Shown: positions 57,163 to 64,000 of the stretch, in pieces
How the letters are laid out: every line of letters begins with the position of its first letter
How positions within the stretch are numbered: the stretch's first letter is position 1
Source of the DNA: Sipunculus nudus
Lineage: Eukaryota > Annelida > Sipuncula > Golfingiida > Sipunculidae
Reading direction: 5' to 3'
Assembly: GCA_026874595.1 (NCBI GenBank)
Contig: CM049316.1
Coordinates: forward strand, 59,839,676-59,903,675
DNA length: 64,000 nt
The notes under the pieces: generated by a model
What the model saw: the letters and a program-made list of their open reading frames with translations, nothing else
Told to the model about the DNA's origin: nothing
Databases searched by the model: none
Position numbers and translations under genes: made by a program

Positions 57163-57700
57163 TCAATCAGTAAGTCTAAAAAGTGGTCCTGTAGCGTTTG
57201 CTTCGCTCAATGGGCGCGCTGAGATGACGAGAGTTTTTGCAGGACCATTCACGGCATTCACCACGACAACACACCTGGTTTCAACACCCTGAACATCCAG
57301 CAGTTTCAGACCGAGAAGAACATCGCTGTACTGGATTTTTTTTCTTTTCCTAAAGCTCCAGGGGATCATCAAGGGGGCAAGTTTTTAAAGCCTGGAATCC
57401 ATCAAGAGGGCTGAAACGACGGGGCTGTGGGGCATCCCAAAAGAATCTTGAGTCACACTCGATTTCGAGCGTAGTAACAGTCACATATAAACTCAAACAT
57501 GCGTTGTCATCACGTAAGTCCACTCGGTGCAACCTGTAGCGTCATCATCACGGGGAATCGTCACCTAGACTTATTAAATTGCTCTCATCTGCTCCATTGG
57601 GCAGTAGCGGTCTCAGCTTTAAGTAACATTTTTTCATCTATCCTCTCATAGATAGGGTTGTCAGTCCACAAACACGAGCACGCGACTTAAATACGAACAA
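57163..57700 (-). other. Unidentified coding-like stretch, two broken frames
   Basis: On the minus strand two frames abut. One begins HRVDLRDDNACLSLYVTVTT and runs to CPLDDPLEL (57532-57350). The next, one base out of phase, contains YSDVLLGLKLLDVQGVETRC and VNAVNGPAKTLVISARPL (57372-57163). Composition is less AT-rich than its surroundings and the amino-acid mix looks protein-like. It could be a decayed gene fragment or mobile-element remnant. I recognise no family. Confidence 0.3.
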
Positions 57701-58237
57701 TTCGAATGCGACATTCTAACATGTCTCGCTGTTATCTTAAAACCAGCGATCTTACCGACACTTTGGCTGTATATAAATGCCATGAAATGGATTGCCAGCA
57801 TTAATTCTTGCCGTGAGGTCACTGATGGCCAGAAAATGGACCAGCAAGCCTACAGACCTGTCCTGAATGGCCATGATTGTAGGAAGAGGAACCCTTTAAT
57901 ACTGAATAGGAAGCATACTAACATAACAATCTCGGAAACGACAGGAGCGTTTATAGAATCACCAAGTTTTGTGCAAATGTTGGTGACATGATTCATATTT
58001 GAAATTGGAGTTTTTGTGGCGCCACCTACATCGACCTCGTAATTTTAGAGTATTCCAGCTTTGGAATGAAACTGTCAAGCTGATTGGTATAATTTTTTCA
58101 CATGATAATATAAGTACTTTTCAAATAATAGTCAAGCATGTTATCATGGAAGCATTATACCTGATGTATATCCAAGTGCACAGGTAATATATATACGTTC
58201 CATCATTGGAAAGAGTCACATGAAAGATTTAATGCAG

Positions 58238-58243
58238 TTTATT
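58238..58243 (-). terminator. Polyadenylation signal of protease gene B
   Basis: AATAAA on the minus strand, 64 bp beyond the TAA stop at 58307-58309. Confidence 0.65.
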
Positions 58244-58306
58244 GGGTTTGGTAGCGTTTTTAAACAATCTTCTTATTTTCTTTAATATTAATGGGACAAA
58301 GAATGT

Positions 58307-58471
58307 TTAGTTGTTTTGGATTTTCTCGTTGATCCAGTCAGTGTAGAAGGAGATACGGGTGTAAACATCCGGGGCGTTCTCAGCCTCGCATCCGGCTGCT
58401 CCGAAAGATGTCGCTCCAGCCAGGATCCAGTTTCCTTCCTGCTTGCACACCAGAGGACCTCCAGAATCTCC
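58307..58471 (-). CDS. Protease B last exon
   Basis: The exon encodes [20 protein letters not shown], then [20 protein letters not shown] and QNN-stop. Acceptor TAACAG. Confidence 0.95.
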   Translation of the reverse strand, partial: GDSGGPLVCKQEGNWILAGATSFGAAGCEAENAPDVYTRISFYTDWINEKIQNN

Positions 58472-61400
58472 CTGTTAATTAAAAAATACATTTACTCATT
58501 GGCACCGAGTTCAAACAAAGTAGACAGATCATTCTACTTTTACTTTAAAATTATCTTGATTTAAAGTCACCAAAAATCACCAAAGTCACGTCAATCTAGT
58601 TCGAATAAGACATTTAGCAAATATTTTGCTGTTTCATGACAGTGTACGGTTTATGCTTCATTTAGTATGAGCAATGGTATAATCGGTTTGAAATAGTCTA
58701 GTATTACTTTATGTACTAGGGATTTTATCCGATAAGACTCATTTTGTAATATTTTGGATGATAGTGAAGCAAAACTGGGACTGACAACCATATTATTACT
58801 CACATTACAAGTTCCTGGCACGCCGTTTCCGGCACAGATATGAGACTCCTTGATGAGACCTACTCTTCCTGATCCGGTCTCCCACTTGTTGTCACACACC
58901 TCGTTAGTGATGACGTTTATCTCAACCTCGTTCAATACGTTCTCGTTCCCAGTTCCTGGAAGATAAACCTATCACTCTTAAGAAAATAACATTTAGATGT
59001 TATATAATATATACTGACAACACTCTACTTCAATTATTATAAGACGGCTCTCATGTTCACTGTCATGACACATTTGTCCAAGGATTTAAGCACATGCCTC
59101 TAATTGGCTTCAATTAGATGGGGCATTAATTATAAACGAGTTCAACATAAAAAATTGTGAAAGACCTGTTCCAGGCGTTCATGCGTCTTTTGGCAAAGGA
59201 GGCATATGTCCTTTTTTCTTGGAACATGCATATTGCCCGTTAACAGGTGTATAACTCTTGCGTCAATGATATATATGGGGAAAAAGATTTTTTATAAAAT
59301 TATATGATTGCATTTGTTTTACATCGTAAAGCGCTTGAGTCTCTTGTCGTCCATTTGAATCCAAATTTGGTAATAAATGTTGAAGGAAAAATTACGCTAA
59401 CTGCACTTAATCCCACTTCTGACACCAACTGTTATAAATCGCCACTTCTGACAACAAAAGTGGATGCATAATATTTATTAGATGTTTCACCAAAATAATA
59501 GTATGGTTGTTTATTCATTTTCCAGTCCAGCAACAGAGTATCAGCAGTCTGGCAGGGCCAGAATGCCCAAATCATTCCATGTCACATTAACATATTGTTA
59601 AGCTTTCATCTTAGAAAGATGTTCCCTCTGTATAGTGGGGCTATTCAAACAATGACCACTGACCCTCTCTGATATCTCTGATACCGGTGACACAGGGGTT
59701 GCTGGACTGTACCAGCCAGTAAGAGAATGTTACATAATCGCCTGTTCATACATTTACTGCTGGCGTTACAGGCCAGGTGATTTATTATACTTACAAGTTT
59801 ATACTTCGTGACATTATTCCTAATCAGCATTTCGACTTTAGTCGAAGCAGCATTACAAAATCTAAAGTCAAACATTCTTCAAAGGCATAGGAACAGAATA
59901 ACAAGGGAGTCCTACATCACTTGATCTTATTACGGAACCATATACATTTATATGTTAAAAAAGAATTGATACATTCCAATTTAAAGAGGTTTACGTTTGA
60001 AATTTCTGGTGTTATTCAATGGATACCCTGTTGTGTAAATGTGGAAGAAGGATGATTTATGTGACCGTCCATTGTCGAGATTTGCAAGGTGTCAGAGTGG
60101 GAATCGAGCCTTTCGTTAAGTCTGTTGAGTATTGGCACGAAGATTGTAAAACAGGAACTTGCGACAAAATCGGGGCGACTAAATATGAGAAATAGCTAAA
60201 CCTCGGAAAACCTTCTTTGTATAACAGATAAGAAGTCTGGGCGATAATAAAATACATGTATGTCGTCATCGCAAAGTCAATGGAAATTTTTATTAGAAGA
60301 ATTTCAGCGAATGGACGTTTCCTAAATTTAAACAACTGTGATGCAGACTTGGTGCATTGCTTTGGTTTTAATTTGATTGTTTACCTCGAGTAAGTCCCCA
60401 TCCGGTAATGAAACATTCAGATCCTTCAAAGTTTTGGTTTTTGTCCGTTGGTAGACATACAGGGCTCATGTATCTGTTATAGTCGATTGGGACGACGAAC
60501 TTTACCAGAGCCACGTCAAACGGGGAGCCAGGGATGTCAGTTCTGTAGTTCTCATGCTGTAAAAACAAGGAAATCCCAATAATTTAGTTAACCTTGCAGG
60601 GTGATGGACGCACATAGGGAGAGACAACGACGCCCTAATGCCCGTATTTATTGAATAATTATTAATTTTTTCATTAACATCCATGAATATTTCAGTTAAA
60701 TGAGTAACTATTATAAACACAGACTCAATAATCATCACTTTATCCAAAAAAAGTAAAAGTATGCATGCGTGCATGTCACTTACAGTTATCATAAAGACAA
60801 TTTAGAAGATTATTAATAAATCCATGTAAATATATATCCGGAAAAGTGATCTAACATTATAAGGAACCCCGATCTAACAAGTTACTCCTACATTAGGCCT
60901 CAGGAGACGAACTTGAATCGCATGTCCTTCTTAATTGTCCCTTAAAAGGTTTTACATTTTACTTGTTTTCAGTGCACTATAGGGAGTTTATATGAACATC
61001 TGATTTATAGGTATACTTATAATATCTCACCCAGATTGCTGTTTCTATTGGCATCTCGATCTCATTACCCGTCCTCTGTCCCTCCTTGTAGTGCATCCCC
61101 AAGATCACTTTGAAGTTCTGTGGACCATCACTGTGATCATCAAGAAAAAAGACATCTCAATCAATGTATTATGTTTTGTGAAAGATTTTTATTTTTCAGA
61201 TCAGCTGACTGTCAGTCATGCTGAGCTACATGCAATGGGTCCTTGTCCGTTGTCCTTTTGCCTGGCCACAAGTTTGTACCTTAGTAGGACATGAAACAAT
61301 AAGATTTGTAAAGTTCTTGCTAAAACCCACATAGGTCCTTGTAAAGTCTGATTGACACCCGGAAATTATTTCACGGTGTTACAAGCAGGCCTTCGAAATG

Positions 61401-62730
61401 AACGTGTGGTCCGTAAAACACCTGCATTTACCTGTCAGAAATTTGATTAATTGCCCCGAGTATTAAGCAGCGTCAGCCTGTGTCGAAGGAACGCCAAAGT
61501 GTATTTCAGATCGAAAATAGCAGTATTAGCAATGTAATCATATGTTTGTCATGATGCTATCAAGTTTAAAAATGTCCTTTATTCAAATATATGTTATTCT
61601 GCAATTTTTAATTTTTAAGTTCATGAAATGCATCATTTTTTTCAGTCATGAATGGATTGGATTGAAACTTGCCACGCATTTCAATCTTAGATAGCTATAC
61701 CCTTTGTACTTTATTGGCTAGTTTAAATGTTATTTTGTGAACGCCAAATATCAATCATTTTAAAGTATTATACTGGTCCAAAACATGTTACTTACTTTTT
61801 TTTATTACTGGTCAATAATTTCGCATGTCATAATTGTCAGCTGAGTGTTATAGCCAGTGGGTCAATTTTTTTACAACTAAGCGATTTTTGAATTTTCAAC
61901 TGTTAAAGAATCGCTACCGGCGATTCACCAGATACGCAGAATACGCTTGCACATTTATACCTGCACGCCAAGGTTCTCATTTACAAGTCGAGTCTTTTTA
62001 CAAGTCCCAGATAAAAACCATTACTGTAGGTTGCAAAAGTTCAAACCTATCGATTCACATCTAAAATATTCTGTGTCCGTGTATGACTTGTACACCGCGG
62101 TAGCGACACATAATCACAAGTAAACAAATTTAACAGGAACAAATTGGACATGAATCTATTAGACTGTCTTGAAGTTTACAGTGATTTTATCCTACACTGT
62201 AGTGCCCCGGCTTGGGCCCTGACAACATTTATTAAAGGTGAATGCATACAGCCCTTTATGTGCCACTATAATTTAACTTATATTATAGACCAATATTATA
62301 GAACATATTTAATGTTGATTCTAGTTGTACACCATACGGCAGTGTAATGGCTTTTAAAAATAATTCTTTCTTGGTTTCTACAAAGAAATATATAATAAGG
62401 CCATTGAGAGTCATCTCTCTCATCACGTCATATCCATTGCGAAAGATCTTAAGAGTGTAAACAGAAGGGACAGATGGCCAAAAAATTCTTTACCTAGAAC
62501 AATCGAATAACAGTTTGTTATAATTAATAAGGAAACTCACGCTCCACTTTTGGCGATGCAGTGTGCCGCTGTGACCATCCATTGAGGGTGAACTATCGAC
62601 CCCCCGCAGTGATGTCTCCAGTCTCCCCAACCAAAGTAGTCCAGCTGAAGAGAAACCATCCAGGGCCAAGAATGGGGCGCGGCTTCCACCCCACCCACGA
62701 TGTACGAATCCGCTGGGCGCCGCCCACAGC
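58307..62730 (-). CDS. S1A serine protease (gene B), tandem paralogue of gene A, 5' end off window
   Basis: Five exons are visible: 62730-62541, 61130-61031, 60556-60385, 58955-58804, 58471-58307. They encode the entire peptidase domain. Exon sizes (190, 100, 172, 152, 165 nt) and phases equal those of gene A except for one extra codon in the second. The triad is [13 protein letters not shown] and GDSGGP. The activation junction is SY|IVGG and the pocket residues are Gly (189) and Asp (226), as in A. The upstream exon (probably signal peptide and Cys module) would join in phase 1 but was not found in 62731-64000, so it is presumed to lie beyond the edge. The copies are very similar at protein level while their introns do not align, so the duplication is not very recent or the exons are constrained. 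Confidence 0.93.
58804..58955 (-). CDS. Protease B exon, second to last
   Basis: The exon encodes [20 protein letters not shown] through [12 protein letters not shown]. Acceptor TTCCAG, donor GTGAGT. It differs from the gene A exon at only a few residues. Confidence 0.95.
58956..60384. other. Protease B intron
   Basis: No exon seen. Short frames at 59645-59875 and 60057-60335 on the minus strand have no recognisable similarity. Confidence 0.5.
60385..60556 (-). CDS. Protease B exon with catalytic Asp
   Basis: The exon encodes [27 protein letters not shown] and [13 protein letters not shown]. Acceptor TTACAG, donor GTAAAC. Confidence 0.95.
61031..61130 (-). CDS. Protease B exon after the His exon
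   Basis: The exon encodes [20 protein letters not shown] then [13 protein letters not shown], phase 2 to 0. Acceptor TCACAG, donor GTGAGA. Confidence 0.93.
61131..62540. other. Protease B intron
   Basis: AT-rich; no exon, transposon end or RNA gene was recognised. Confidence 0.45.
62541..62730 (-). CDS. Protease B exon with activation site and catalytic His
   Basis: The exon encodes [38 protein letters not shown] and [17 protein letters not shown]. Acceptor TTTCAG, donor GTGAGT. Confidence 0.96.
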
Positions 62731-64000
62731 CTGAAAACGTTGTTCTAATTTACTAATTAGCAACTATTTATCTACCCTTTATTGGCAATATATTTTTCAG
62801 TTATTACTTAATGATAAGAATAATTTTGAGTCATAGCTAAAATGCATTGATATCAGTTACAACACGCGATGCTATGACTCTGCGTGAAAACTTTTCAAGT
62901 TGGAAAGAAATATATGGTTTCTACCTTTATCATATCATGTATATTCAGTACCATCTATAGAGGGATTATCCTCCTTTTATGTCATAAGGATATCATTTTC
63001 ATCCATAGGAATTACTAAATTGTTTAAGAAGAAGTCTTAATGATCAAATTCTTAAAAAGAAGTTCCTAATTTATGGATACTTTGGGAAATGTCGAGGGAA
63101 GTGTAACCAGAGGGCGACTCTCGGTTACATTTGCCTGTGGCAACCCGGGACTCCTATGTTTATCAGTTAATTAACAGGAATGAAAGGTTCCCTGACTAAG
63201 CTCACAATATACCGTCACACGCCTAAAGGGGCCCAATCACCTATCTGAGCTTTAAATTATTAACTAAGGGTAATCCCTTGGAGCTTTTATAAAAATAGGC
63301 CAGAAATCGTGATATCACCGCACATAGGTTGCTTGTTTTGTTTGTATCAACGTGTTTATAATATGTGGGACCCGCCAAAATAATCAAAACAAATTTAACC
63401 AGGGCATCAGACGGCAAGTCCGATAAGCAAGAGCTTAGCAAATTTTCAAAAAGTGACCTTTTTACTTCCGCATATATGCAACCTACCACCTTAGGTTACA
63501 TGTTTTTCCACGTTTGTCAACATTGCTGTTTACAAACATGTTGTTGATAAACAAGTTCATACATCCTTCATGAAGGCGTTATAAGAACTTTTCACATCCA
63601 AAATTACCGTTAGATCATTACGATATACACAGATGAAGCCAGAAATCACAAATTATTTTTCAAGAGGTAGGTAAATGGGCACCTTTAAGAGTTCAAAAAA
63701 GCAAATAAAACGAAACTGACATAATTATAAGTAATTACAATTATATGTTAACGGTTTTCACCATTTACATTTACAATTAAGTATACATATATAAAACACT
63801 CACAAATGTTTATAGACTATTGTTTGGCCTTATTAGAATCCATTTTATCCCTCTATATACACTTTTTTTTTTGCTATGAAGATTTTTATGAGTTATATTT
63901 CAAGGGAAAACATAGTGATGTAGGGTTGAAGATTAAAGGGCCTAATTCTTACGCCTTATTAAAGGAACATAATTATTTAAAATATGAGAAATCAGTCAAC
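62731..64000. other. Right edge, protease B intron (predicted), no exon seen
   Basis: AT-rich. It includes the AAAGGGGCCCAATCACCTAT word at about 63224-63243 that is shared with about 44202-44221. No Cys-rich module like that of gene A was found. Confidence 0.45.

Larger units (their letters stand above)
56680..58237. other. Intergenic region between the protease genes
   Basis: It contains a dispersed repeat (about 56865-57125), a more balanced-composition stretch with two broken minus-strand frames (57163-57700), and a GTGGCGCCACC word near 58020. No exon was recognised. Confidence 0.5.

Overview
The window is AT-rich eukaryotic DNA with spliced genes on GT/AG introns, many microsatellites and dense, diverged repeats. 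Gene content and repeat style suggest a marine invertebrate, most likely a mollusc (probably a bivalve). That placement is inference: no rRNA or mitochondrial marker is present. All recognisable host genes read on the minus strand.

Layout. Positions 1-9977 hold no gene that I can recognise. They contain a diverged tandem duplication, a promoter-like block with duplicated CACGTG boxes, a 2.44 kb DNA transposon with terminal inverted repeats and CTG target duplications (2033-4475), GC-rich patches and simple repeats. Positions 9978-about 40140 carry most of EXOC2 (Sec5, exocyst). Twenty-three coding exons join in consistent phase into 795 codons, from the N-terminal TIG (Ral-binding) domain to about 110 residues short of the usual C-terminus. 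Its introns contain a 116-bp tandem array that copies an exon end plus its splice donor, a LINE tail with a 15-bp target duplication, and a DIRS-type tyrosine-recombinase retrotransposon of about 5 kb. The DIRS copy keeps its inverted termini and internal complementary region but has lost the catalytic core of its reverse transcriptase.

Positions 43600-56700 hold a complete secreted serine protease gene (A): 7 coding exons, 362 residues, made of a signal peptide, an 8-cysteine module, a Pro/Thr linker and an S1A peptidase. Positions 58238-62730 hold its tandem paralogue (B), with the same exon phases; its 5' exons lie beyond the right edge. Both encode His-Asp-Ser triads, an unusual Tyr|IVGG activation junction, and S1-pocket residues Gly (189) and Asp (226), the combination known from crab serine collagenase. 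Introns and spacers of this cluster are packed with short DNA transposons, LINE tails and minisatellite-like repeats.

EXOC2 is a housekeeping secretion gene. The proteases are an independent extracellular pair, and nothing in the sequence links the two functionally. The items most worth following are the splice-donor array in EXOC2, the architecture of the DIRS copy, and the modular proteases with predicted relaxed specificity.
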